From an uncultured Pelagibacteraceae bacterium (GTDB lineage Bacteria > Pseudomonadota > Alphaproteobacteria > Pelagibacterales > AG-422-B15): 64,000 bases of DNA. The stretch covers positions 62,001 to 126,000 of the forward strand of contig CABYDZ010000001.1 of NCBI GenBank assembly GCA_902517885.1. The letters run 5' to 3'. Made by a program: the position numbers and the translations under genes. Below the pieces are notes generated by a model. That model had not been told where the DNA came from. It made no database searches and worked only from the letters and a program-made list of their open reading frames with translations. This document shows, one piece after another, positions 10,645 to 19,825 of this stretch. How positions within the stretch are numbered: the first letter of the stretch is position 1; every line of letters begins with the position of its first letter.

Positions 10645-11733
10645 TTAGTAATCTAGTGCTCGACAGTCCTGAGAAGACCAACCTAAATTTACTTTGTCAC
10701 CAAGATTAAGCTTTGAATTACTACTCGCATTTGGAACTTTAAGAATAAAATCATCATTGCCCAGCAAATTCACACGTACTCTTGTATGATCTCCATGGTA
10801 AATGATTTCTTTTATTTCAGCTTCAAATCGATTTTCAATTTGCTCAGTCGGATTTATGTTAACCCTTTCAGGTCGAAGTGAAATCCTTGATTTTTCACCA
10901 GCAGAGGATACTGCTATTGGGTTCGCTAATATTATCTCGCCTGTACTTGTCTCAACTTTTGCAGAACCAGATGCTAGTTCTTTTACAGTTCCAGTAAAAG
11001 TATTGTTTTCCCCAATAAAGCCAGCAACAAAAGAATTAACTGGTGTCTCGTATAATTCATTGGGACCAGAAAGCTGCTGCACCTTACCATCATTAAAGAC
11101 GGCAATTCTGTTTGACATTGTTAATGCTTCACCTTGATCGTGTGTAACATATACGACCGTAACACCCAATGTTTCATGAATATGTTTTAATTCGTATTGC
11201 ATGCTCTCACGCAAGTTTTTGTCTAACGCACCTAAAGGTTCATCCATTAAAACTAATTTAGGATCAAATACTAATGCTCTCGCAACAGCGACACGTTGCT
11301 GTTGACCGCCAGACAGTTGAGCAGGCATTCTGTTTTCAAAGCCCGTTAGTGAAACCATTTTTAGGGTCTTATTTATACGCTCTTCTATTTCTGCCTTATC
11401 AATTTTTCTAACCTTTAATGGAAATGCTAAATTTTCAAATACTGAAAGGTGAGGGAAAAGAGCGTAGTTTTGAAAAACCATACCAATGCCTCTTTTGTGA
11501 GGAGGTATGTTATTAATTGGGTTTCCATCAAAATAAATTTCTCCATTAGTAGGCGTCTCAAAGCCTGCAAGCATCATTAATGTAGTTGTTTTACCTGAAC
11601 CTGATGGCCCTAATAAAGTTAGAAACTCCCCTTCAGCAATATCAAGGTCTAGACCTTTTACGACCAGTTCTTTACCGTCGTAACTTTTGTCAACTTGTTC
11701 AAATTTAACGAAATCTGACTTTTTTCCACTCAT
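10645..11733 (-). CDS. ABC transporter ATP-binding protein (PotA-like, with TOBE domain)
   Basis: Walker A GPSGSGKTTT, signature LSGGQQQRVAVARAL, Walker B LVLMDEPLGALD. Confidence 0.95.
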   Translation of the reverse strand: MSGKKSDFVKFEQVDKSYDGKELVVKGLDLDIAEGEFLTLLGPSGSGKTTTLMMLAGFETPTNGEIYFDGNPINNIPPHKRGIGMVFQNYALFPHLSVFENLAFPLKVRKIDKAEIEERINKTLKMVSLTGFENRMPAQLSGGQQQRVAVARALVFDPKLVLMDEPLGALDKNLRESMQYELKHIHETLGVTVVYVTHDQGEALTMSNRIAVFNDGKVQQLSGPNELYETPVNSFVAGFIGENNTFTGTVKELASGSAKVETSTGEIILANPIAVSSAGEKSRISLRPERVNINPTEQIENRFEAEIKEIIYHGDHTRVRVNLLGNDDFILKVPNASSNSKLNLGDKVNLGWSSQDCRALDY

Positions 11734-11851
11734 GATTTCAGACTAAGGTAAAAATAGTTGGGAATCTAGGGTTATTTACACTAAATTAATTATAGATAAA
11801 AATTATAATAAAGTTCGTTAATTAGCCAAAACAAGATATTACAAAATATAA

Positions 11852-13285
11852 ATGAAAAAATATCAACACTACATAAATGGAGAGTGGATTGACTCCAAAG
11901 GAAATGAAGTTATTGCCGTTGTCAATCCAGCGACAGAAGAAGTAATAGGAGAAATTTCAGCTGCTAATAAAGATGACATTGATCTAGCTGTTGCAGCTGC
12001 AAAAGCAGCTTATGATTCACGAGTGCTTGTCGATATGAATCCAATGGAGAGAGCAAAGTTAATGCGCGGCATCGCAGATGAATTAAGAAAGATCAGCAAA
12101 GATGGTGGTGCACTACTATGTGCAGAGAATGGAAAATTGCTAGGTGCATCTGAGTATGAGTTTTTGGACGCCGCAAACTATTTTGACTATTACAGTGGAT
12201 TGACTGACAAAATTGAAGGTCAAACTATACCAGTGAACAATCAGGTCATGGATTATACCTTGTATGAACCTTATGGTGTTTCAGGTCATATTGTGCCTTG
12301 GAACTTTCCTATTTCAATGTTGGCACGTTCTCTAGCCTGTTCATTTGCCGCGGGAAATTCAACAGTTATAAAACCAGCTGAGCTAACTCCTCTAGCAACC
12401 ACTTCTTTTTTTGCACAGGCTATTCACAATGCAGGCGTACCGAAGGGACTTGTTAATATAGTAACTGGATACGGCGTTGAAGCTGGAGCTGCATTGACAT
12501 CACATGATGATGTTGCTCAAATCACTTTCACTGGTTCTGTGAAAACGGGAAAGACAATACTTCATGCTGCTGCAGAAAGAGCTGTGCCAGCAGTAGTAGA
12601 GCTAGGTGGTAAATCAGCTGCCGTTGTTTTGCCAGACGCTGATATAGATAAAGTTGTTAACGCAACAAAAGTTGGAATATTTAGTCAAGCCGGACAAATA
12701 TGTTCAGCAATGTCACGCATGATCGTTCATAAATCTATAAAAGATGAGGTATTAGATAAGCTATCAGAATTAGCCAAATCGATAAAAGTTGGACCAGGCA
12801 ATGAGGAAGGCGTTGATCTCACACCTGTAATATCAGAAGAACAACTTCAAAAAGTAGAAAACTATGCAAGATCAGGTTTACAAGCTGGAGCGACAGCAAT
12901 ATCTGGAGGTCATCGAGTTGATCGTAAAGGATATTTCTTTGAGCCAACAATTTATGCTGATGTGAAGCCTGATATGACCATTGCTCAAGAAGAAATTTTT
13001 GGTCCATTCTTATCCGTGCTGGAATACGAAGATCACGAAGAAGCAGTTCATATTGCAAATGATACAGACTATGGTTTAGCGGCTGGCGTATTTACTAAAG
13101 ATGTTGATATGGCAACGAAAACAGCAGCTAAGCTTAATGGCGGACAAGTTTATGTGAACAGTTGGTTTACGGGAAGTATCGCAACTCCTTTTGGAGGGTA
13201 TAAGCAATCAGGGTATAGTCGTGAAAAAGGTCAGCAAGCTATAAAGAGCTATTTGCAACTAAAAAATGTTGGAATTCAACTTTAA
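11852..13285 (+). CDS. NAD-dependent aldehyde dehydrogenase
   Basis: PWNFPISM, VELGGKSAAVV, FSQAGQICSA catalytic Cys, EEIFGPFLSV. Confidence 0.95.
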   Translation: MKKYQHYINGEWIDSKGNEVIAVVNPATEEVIGEISAANKDDIDLAVAAAKAAYDSRVLVDMNPMERAKLMRGIADELRKISKDGGALLCAENGKLLGASEYEFLDAANYFDYYSGLTDKIEGQTIPVNNQVMDYTLYEPYGVSGHIVPWNFPISMLARSLACSFAAGNSTVIKPAELTPLATTSFFAQAIHNAGVPKGLVNIVTGYGVEAGAALTSHDDVAQITFTGSVKTGKTILHAAAERAVPAVVELGGKSAAVVLPDADIDKVVNATKVGIFSQAGQICSAMSRMIVHKSIKDEVLDKLSELAKSIKVGPGNEEGVDLTPVISEEQLQKVENYARSGLQAGATAISGGHRVDRKGYFFEPTIYADVKPDMTIAQEEIFGPFLSVLEYEDHEEAVHIANDTDYGLAAGVFTKDVDMATKTAAKLNGGQVYVNSWFTGSIATPFGGYKQSGYSREKGQQAIKSYLQLKNVGIQL

Positions 13286-13900
13286 TTAATCATTATCTTC
13301 AAGACCAGCTCCAGCAGCTGTGCTCTTTAATTTTTCATTTTCTTCAACAAAGGTATCTGTTGATAATTTATACAACTCATCCCAAACCTCTTGAGAGAAC
13401 GAATCCTCATTTTCAATAACTTCTATTTTAACGTTTTTTGTATTTTCTAATATCAATGAATTAATATCACTATTACTAAACATGTACTTGTCTAAATTAA
13501 ATTTAAACTTGTAATCGTCAATCTCAATGCTGACTCTTTTCCCAATAAGAAATGAAAGTCTACTTATGAAAGGGATCATAAGAAGAGGGAAGTTAACATT
13601 ATAAAAATTAATTTCTTTTAAAATTTCTATATTTTTGAAATCATCTATCAGACTGACTCCTGTCAGAATAGGGCAAAGACTTTCATTATCTATTTTGTTT
13701 TGGGACTTTATACCATTAGGACCAATTGGTGTTTTAGTTTTTATGACGCTTAAATAGGATTTTAAATTTTCAATACCAGCAATTCCTATTAATTCTAATA
13801 CATCAATATTTTTTCCAACTTCCTCAGCTACGCCCCATGAGTATCCTGCAGCTTTAGTAGCTCTTTTTGAAACTGTAATGATTTCACTCGAAGACCTCAT
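13286..13900 (-). CDS. DUF3726-like protein
   Basis: N-terminus SSSEIITVSKRATKAAGYSWGVAEEVGKN resembles DUF3726. Confidence 0.6.
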   Translation of the reverse strand: MRSSSEIITVSKRATKAAGYSWGVAEEVGKNIDVLELIGIAGIENLKSYLSVIKTKTPIGPNGIKSQNKIDNESLCPILTGVSLIDDFKNIEILKEINFYNVNFPLLMIPFISRLSFLIGKRVSIEIDDYKFKFNLDKYMFSNSDINSLILENTKNVKIEVIENEDSFSQEVWDELYKLSTDTFVEENEKLKSTAAGAGLEDND

Positions 13901-13904
13901 GAAA

Positions 13905-15563
13905 TTATGAATAGATCCATCTGTCGTTAGTTTGACTTATCTCATTCATCAGAGGAGCTCCTTGATACATGCATATTCTCAGCCATTTATCAGAACGAGG
14001 ATCAAATTTTTGTGCCCCAAAAAAAGATAACTTTAATCTCAGCATATCAATGGGCATTAAATTTGAACCGATCGAATTATCTTGAATTTCTGAATATGGT
14101 AACTTCTCAGCTATAAAGCATCTTCTTACCACATGTCTTAAATCGCTATTTTTCCTTAAAAACTCTGATAAAATTTGGTCTTCAGGAACATCCAAAATAC
14201 GATAATACAAATCATTTATATCACGAGCGATGGCAAGAGGCTGTTCCAACTCAGATCCTTCGTCATCAAACCTGTTTGCTAACCTTGGCTCCTCTTTATT
14301 TTTTGAGATAAACCAGAATTTTTCATTTGGCTCATTTTTTGAGAAATCAATCTCGATAATATCTTTGTAACCTCGAGAAATTATATTCTTTAATTCACTT
14401 AATTTTTTGTAAGTTGGTATATTGAAATATAAATCTTCATTGGAACTCATATTTGATATTAAAGGGTTAATAATTGAGTCGTAAGGTTCCATCATTAGCG
14501 AAACGATAAATTCAATACCTTCAAAACTTAAATGTTTTTCAATCCATGTATAAAGATGATCCCAAAGATTCTCTTTATCTACAGATAAGGTTGGAAGATA
14601 TTCACTTTCAAATTTTTCAATATCATTCCTTAAATCTTTTATTTTTTTTATTTGATACTCGCTTTCTGTTTCCCAAGTACTAATCATATTTTTAGAAAGC
14701 TTGAGACATTCCTTAAATACATTTAATTCACTTGCCTTAACTTTACTTATTTCTCTAATTTGTTTTAACGCTTCTTCTTTAGCAAAAATCCACTGATGCA
14801 ACAGAGATGGATGATTAATAATAAAAGGAGCCATACCAAGTCCTGTTGAATTTCCTATTCCAAGTTTACGTGCTATTGACAGATCAAGTGTGACAGCCAA
14901 TATAGGATTCTTCTTTTTAGCAATGTGATTAACTTGGTCAAAAGTAAACTGACGCACTAAATAAACCAACATCATTTCAAGTCGAAAAGGACCATTAATT
15001 TCTTTACGGTCTTTAATTCTATATCGATCAGCTAATCCAAATTTGCCAGATCCATAAACCGCTGTGGTTCTATAGAGGTAGCCAACTTTTTTTATCAAAG
15101 ATAAATCAGGTTGAACTCCCTTTGATAGTTTTTCAACAACATGATTAAAAATTCTTACAGACTTATTTGCTCTCGATAATGTTAACTCTTTATAACTGCA
15201 TCGGCCAACTTCTTGCTTAGGAACATTCAATTTTAATCTTTGAATATCTTTTTCTGTTGGTATTCCATCGTGAAGAACAAATGCTGCATCCCACTTCGTA
15301 GCAATTACTCTGTCGGACCTTTCTGAAGCATCAAGCTCATTAGCAAAGCAAATCAATGAATAGGTTCGACTATCTTTATTTACTGAATAAACAGCAGTTC
15401 CAAAACCTTGTTCATCAAGATCAAATAAATCACATTTAAATGTCCAACTTTTAAATTCTCTCACAAAACTTCTCAGAAAAGATAGCTTTGTTTGATGAAA
15501 GGAGCCTAATCGCTTAAGTGTCATGACTTCATGAGGATCGCGGTGCTTAATTTGATTATGCAT
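13905..15563 (-). CDS. Conserved hypothetical protein, 552 aa
   Basis: Long ORF between the DUF3726-like and M19 genes; no domain recognised by eye. Confidence 0.75.
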   Translation of the reverse strand: MHNQIKHRDPHEVMTLKRLGSFHQTKLSFLRSFVREFKSWTFKCDLFDLDEQGFGTAVYSVNKDSRTYSLICFANELDASERSDRVIATKWDAAFVLHDGIPTEKDIQRLKLNVPKQEVGRCSYKELTLSRANKSVRIFNHVVEKLSKGVQPDLSLIKKVGYLYRTTAVYGSGKFGLADRYRIKDRKEINGPFRLEMMLVYLVRQFTFDQVNHIAKKKNPILAVTLDLSIARKLGIGNSTGLGMAPFIINHPSLLHQWIFAKEEALKQIREISKVKASELNVFKECLKLSKNMISTWETESEYQIKKIKDLRNDIEKFESEYLPTLSVDKENLWDHLYTWIEKHLSFEGIEFIVSLMMEPYDSIINPLISNMSSNEDLYFNIPTYKKLSELKNIISRGYKDIIEIDFSKNEPNEKFWFISKNKEEPRLANRFDDEGSELEQPLAIARDINDLYYRILDVPEDQILSEFLRKNSDLRHVVRRCFIAEKLPYSEIQDNSIGSNLMPIDMLRLKLSFFGAQKFDPRSDKWLRICMYQGAPLMNEISQTNDRWIYS

Positions 15564-16534
15564 TAATGAATATTCTCTCTATAAAAATTAAACCAGTTGT
15601 CACCTAATATTGCATCTACTTCTTTATTATCAAAGCCAACTTCTTTTAAGCCTGATTCAAGATTGTTAAACCCTAAAGTATTTTTAAACCAATCCGGCTG
15701 TCTTGGAAATGCCGCATCAGTTTTCGACCCTTCTCCATAATCCTTAGTTTTCGTCCAAGTCCCATTTCTCATCCACTCAACAACAGAGTCAGGTTGATCA
15801 AGACATAAATCTGATCCAATACCTACATGATCAATTCCCATTAGATCTACAGTCCTTGCAGTCATTTCACAAAAACTTTTCAGAGTGCAATTAGTTCCTC
15901 CAAGAAGATGGTGAGGATAGAGTGAAAGACCTATGATGCCTTTTGACTGACTAAGTGCTTTTAATATTTCATTTGATTTATTTCTCCTAGCTGGATGCCA
16001 AAAGGATGGATTGGCATGGGTGATAGCAATGGGCTTTTCTGAAATTTTTATCGCATCTAGCGTTGATTGCTCAGCTGAGTGCGACATATCCACAACGATA
16101 CCAACTCTATTCATTTCCTTAATGACTTCTCTGCCCATTCGAGTAACACCACTATCGTTATCTTCATAACAACCTGTTGCGAGTAGAGATTGATTATTGT
16201 AGGTGAGCTGCATAAAAACTGCTCCCAGATCATGTACGGATTTAACAAGACCAATATCATCTTCAATGGGTGAGCAATTTTGAAAGCCAAAAAAAACTGC
16301 AGTTTTATTTTCCTCTTTTGCTCTTTCTATATCTTCGTACGTTCTACCATGTATCAATAAATTATCAAATTCTTCAAAATACGTATTCCACCGCTCTACA
16401 TTATTTTTTACTTCATCAAAATCTTCATGATAAGCAATGGTTACATGAATTGCATTTAAACCAGCTTCATTATTGATTTTAAAAATTTCTTCTGACCAAT
16501 TACAATATTGTAAATTATCGATTCTATAGGTCAT
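15563..16534 (-). CDS. Membrane dipeptidase-like (peptidase M19)
   Basis: VDMSHSAEQSTLDAI, PIAITHANP, DHVGIGSDLC motifs. Confidence 0.9.
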   Translation of the reverse strand: MTYRIDNLQYCNWSEEIFKINNEAGLNAIHVTIAYHEDFDEVKNNVERWNTYFEEFDNLLIHGRTYEDIERAKEENKTAVFFGFQNCSPIEDDIGLVKSVHDLGAVFMQLTYNNQSLLATGCYEDNDSGVTRMGREVIKEMNRVGIVVDMSHSAEQSTLDAIKISEKPIAITHANPSFWHPARRNKSNEILKALSQSKGIIGLSLYPHHLLGGTNCTLKSFCEMTARTVDLMGIDHVGIGSDLCLDQPDSVVEWMRNGTWTKTKDYGEGSKTDAAFPRQPDWFKNTLGFNNLESGLKEVGFDNKEVDAILGDNWFNFYRENIH

Positions 16535-16743
16535 ATACTTCTAATTCATTGATCATTGTTTCTATTCATATACTATGAAAACGTTGAGAGGGAAACAATG
16601 CTAAGAAAATCGATTTTTGAGCAATTTTAATGTTTTTTTTCGCAAAACTGCGACAATTTTAGCCTCAATTCTCCTTCTGAACTTCTTTCTTTCTACATTT
16701 AAGATATTATATTTAATGAGAAACTAATTTTAAAAACTACATT

Positions 16744-17343
16744 ATGTACACGCCTATTAACCAATATATTGAGAGACTGGAAAATATCTCTTTTGATGTT
16801 GATGAATTGAACAAAGCAGTATCTGAGCTTGTAAAGATCAGACCTTTTGAAAATGAAAACTTAAAACCAGGTATGTTGAAGTCCAATGCAATCTGCTTGA
16901 ACTATGATGAAAAGGAATTGGATGAATGGTTTGGGGGTAATATAAGAGGAAAATATTGGACAAAGCCTGATTCTTCTTTTGAGGAGATGGAACGTGAGCC
17001 ATATATTGATGAAACGAGATATACATTATTCAATCCAAAACTAAACAATACTTACTTCAAATTTGTCTATGAAAAAATTAATGAGTTTTTTGAAGTAGGA
17101 AGATGCAGAGTTATTAAAATGCCTCCTAGAACGACTCTGAGTTGGCATCGTGATCCTGAGAAACGTATTCACGTTGCCATCAAAACAAATTATGGTGCCA
17201 GGATGTTTATTGAGCATACGGGTCATCATATTCCTGCTGATGGAAATATTTATCTAACCGATAATACTAAGTATCACACAGCCATCAATGGTGGTGAAGA
17301 AGATCGAATTCATTTAGTGGCGACCGTTTTAGGTACAAAGTAG
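16744..17343 (+). CDS. Aspartyl/asparaginyl beta-hydroxylase-like 2OG-Fe(II) oxygenase
   Basis: SWHRDPEKR (HxD) and YHTAINGGEEDRIHL distal His/Arg. Confidence 0.7.
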   Translation: MYTPINQYIERLENISFDVDELNKAVSELVKIRPFENENLKPGMLKSNAICLNYDEKELDEWFGGNIRGKYWTKPDSSFEEMEREPYIDETRYTLFNPKLNNTYFKFVYEKINEFFEVGRCRVIKMPPRTTLSWHRDPEKRIHVAIKTNYGARMFIEHTGHHIPADGNIYLTDNTKYHTAINGGEEDRIHLVATVLGTK

Positions 17344-17345
17344 AT

Positions 17346-18701
17346 TTAGCAATCAATAATATTTTTTCTTTCCCAATTTTTTTTATTTTCATCGCTAACT
17401 TTATTGTGTTCTGCAATTTCTCTTTTTTTAAGTTTTATGTATTGAGAGACAACTTTTGAGCCTATAGATTTTTTTACAACTTCACTGGCTTTAAATTTAT
17501 TAAGTGAGTCTATAAGAGAGTGAGGTAACTTTTTAATTCTCTTTAACTTATTTCCTTGTGAATACATATTCACATCTATCCTTTTGCCAGGATTTCTTTT
17601 ATTTTTTATTCCATCCAATCCCATAGCAATCAGCCCAGCTTGCAAGAGATAGGGATTAACTGCACCATCAGCGGGCCTGAATTCTATCCTTCCTGCATCC
17701 GGTATTCTGATCATATGAGTCCGGTTATTTCCTGAATAGGTTACAGCAGTAGGTGAATACGTTGATCCTGAATTGGTTGTTCTCGCATTCAAACGATCAT
17801 AACTATTTAATGATGGATTGAACCAAGCAGAAAATGAAACAACAGATTTCATTATCCCACCAATAAAGTGGTAGCCCATTTTGGATAAGCCAAGCTCATT
17901 ATCCTGATCAAGAAAATGATTTTGCTTCTTTTTTAAATCCCATAAAGATGCGTGTGCATGACAACCATTTCCAGTTAATTCATCAAATGGCTTGGGCATA
18001 AACGTTGCTCTTAATCCGTGTTTTTCAGCAATAGATTTTACCATAAATTTAAAAAAAACATGTCGATCTGCAGTTGTGAGAGAATCAGTATAATCCCAAT
18101 TCATTTCATATTGCCCATTTGCATCTTCATGATCATTTTGATAGGGCTTCCACCCAAGCTTGATCATGGAGTCACAAATTTCCTTTAAAATATCATAGCG
18201 CCTCATCAATGCTGCCACATCATAACAAGGTTTTTGAGCATCATCCCTTGAATCAGCAACTTCAGTTCCAGCTTCATTAAGTATAAAAAATTCACACTCT
18301 ACACCCGTCATCATTTTAAAATTGAGATCTGTCATTTGGCTAATTTGTTTTTTGAGAATGACACGTGGGCATTGATCCATGGGCGCATTGTTAATAACCA
18401 GATCACTGGCCAACCAAGCAACATCTGGTTGCCATGGTAGTTGTATGAGACTTTCAGGGTCTGGAACGGCAAACATGTCAGGAGATGCAAAATCAAGGTC
18501 TAGGTATGTTGCAAAACCACCAAATCCAGCACCGGTTTTTTGCATATCAGAAATAGCGCGAGCAGGAACCAATTTTGCACGTTGGATCCCAAACAAATCA
18601 ACAAAACTTATTAAGAAGTATTTGATTTTCTTTTGCTGAGCGATCTTAGCTAAATTACTTTTCATAATCATAATTATGACTTCCAATTTTTTTAAATTCA
18701 A
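17346..18701 (-). CDS. glnT: Type III glutamine synthetase-like (GlnT / gamma-glutamyl-amine ligase superfamily)
   Basis: TGVECEFFIL, NGCHAHASLWD, NNRTHMIRIPDAGRIEFRPADGAVNPYL; start may be M13 (18665). Confidence 0.85.
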   Translation of the reverse strand: MNLKKLEVIIMIMKSNLAKIAQQKKIKYFLISFVDLFGIQRAKLVPARAISDMQKTGAGFGGFATYLDLDFASPDMFAVPDPESLIQLPWQPDVAWLASDLVINNAPMDQCPRVILKKQISQMTDLNFKMMTGVECEFFILNEAGTEVADSRDDAQKPCYDVAALMRRYDILKEICDSMIKLGWKPYQNDHEDANGQYEMNWDYTDSLTTADRHVFFKFMVKSIAEKHGLRATFMPKPFDELTGNGCHAHASLWDLKKKQNHFLDQDNELGLSKMGYHFIGGIMKSVVSFSAWFNPSLNSYDRLNARTTNSGSTYSPTAVTYSGNNRTHMIRIPDAGRIEFRPADGAVNPYLLQAGLIAMGLDGIKNKRNPGKRIDVNMYSQGNKLKRIKKLPHSLIDSLNKFKASEVVKKSIGSKVVSQYIKLKKREIAEHNKVSDENKKNWERKNIIDC

Positions 18702-18734
18702 TAAGGATTATAGGCTATATTTATGTTAACCAAG

Positions 18735-18747
18735 ACCCATTTTGGGT
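18735..18747. promoter_or_regulatory. Palindromic operator candidate ACCCA-TTT-TGGGT upstream of the regulator gene
   Basis: Same 12-mer ACCCATTTTGGG occurs, reverse-complemented, at 22673-22684. Confidence 0.55.
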
Positions 18748-18760
18748 ATACCATCAAACT

Positions 18761-19825
18761 ATGGATTCAAACTTAGAAGCAAAAAAAGAAAAAGTTATTG
18801 ATCTCATTAATAAACTAGACGATGGCAGCTTTTCACTGATGTTGTTAATTCATATCTCTCGGTATCAAAATTTATTTTTACATACGGATTCTGATTGGGA
18901 AAACAGCCCAACCAATTGGTTAACGAAAGATAAACGACTACAAGATGAGTCTATTGGCGTTCTTTCGTTTATCATCCTTTATTCTCTTACCAATGCACAT
19001 GTGAATGCAGACCTTTTTCCTGAACATAGAAAGCAAATTAAGGCAATGCGTCTTGAAGACTTCTTGGATAATAATTTTTTTGTAGGTCCATATAAAAAGT
19101 TTATTGGAAAAAAAATATCTCTTAAAGTTCTCGAGGCATTTTTTTCTATACCCCGTGAAAATATAAGACGATACATAAATTCATTGATAGAGGCTGGGCT
19201 TGTAAATAAAGATAAAAAGTATGGTTACCTTTTAAACATGGAGGCGTATGTTCAATATATATTTACAGATTCTCTTAGTAAAATTATGAAGTCACTCATG
19301 AGAACATTCGATGATATTATCGTAAATCTTGAAGATAAGTATAAACTAAAATTAAATTTAAAATCTATTGGGACCATAAATCTAAAAAAAGTAAAGCCAG
19401 AAATCTGGAATCGGATAAGGTTACCCATGTATCACTTTTGGGTAAGAGTTTTAACACTGGAAGGCAATGATTTAAGCTTAACTCCTAATGATCGCGTTGT
19501 CTTGTCTGCATCAATCTATTTTAGGAAACGTACTGGAATATTAAATTTTAAAACTATTTCTGATTTATACGAAAATGATTATCTTTTACCGACTAATATA
19601 TCATCAATTTCTGAGGCATCTAGAATGCCGAGAGAAACTGTGAGGAGGTGCAGTAATAAGTTAATAAAGATTGGACATTTAGAAAAAAAAAGACGTCAAT
19701 TGTTTAGAATTAATTACGCACATAAAGATGGAGAAGTAGCAACATTTATCAAGAATAAGGCAATTACGACGCGTGATATGATGAATTTTTACTTTAGTAT
19801 TTACAATGATCTATCTCAGTCTTAA
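18761..19825 (+). CDS. Regulator with two winged-HTH-like segments
   Basis: Internally repeated PRENIRRYINSLIEAGLVNKD and PRETVRRCSNKLIKIGHLEKK. Confidence 0.65.
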   Translation: MDSNLEAKKEKVIDLINKLDDGSFSLMLLIHISRYQNLFLHTDSDWENSPTNWLTKDKRLQDESIGVLSFIILYSLTNAHVNADLFPEHRKQIKAMRLEDFLDNNFFVGPYKKFIGKKISLKVLEAFFSIPRENIRRYINSLIEAGLVNKDKKYGYLLNMEAYVQYIFTDSLSKIMKSLMRTFDDIIVNLEDKYKLKLNLKSIGTINLKKVKPEIWNRIRLPMYHFWVRVLTLEGNDLSLTPNDRVVLSASIYFRKRTGILNFKTISDLYENDYLLPTNISSISEASRMPRETVRRCSNKLIKIGHLEKKRRQLFRINYAHKDGEVATFIKNKAITTRDMMNFYFSIYNDLSQS

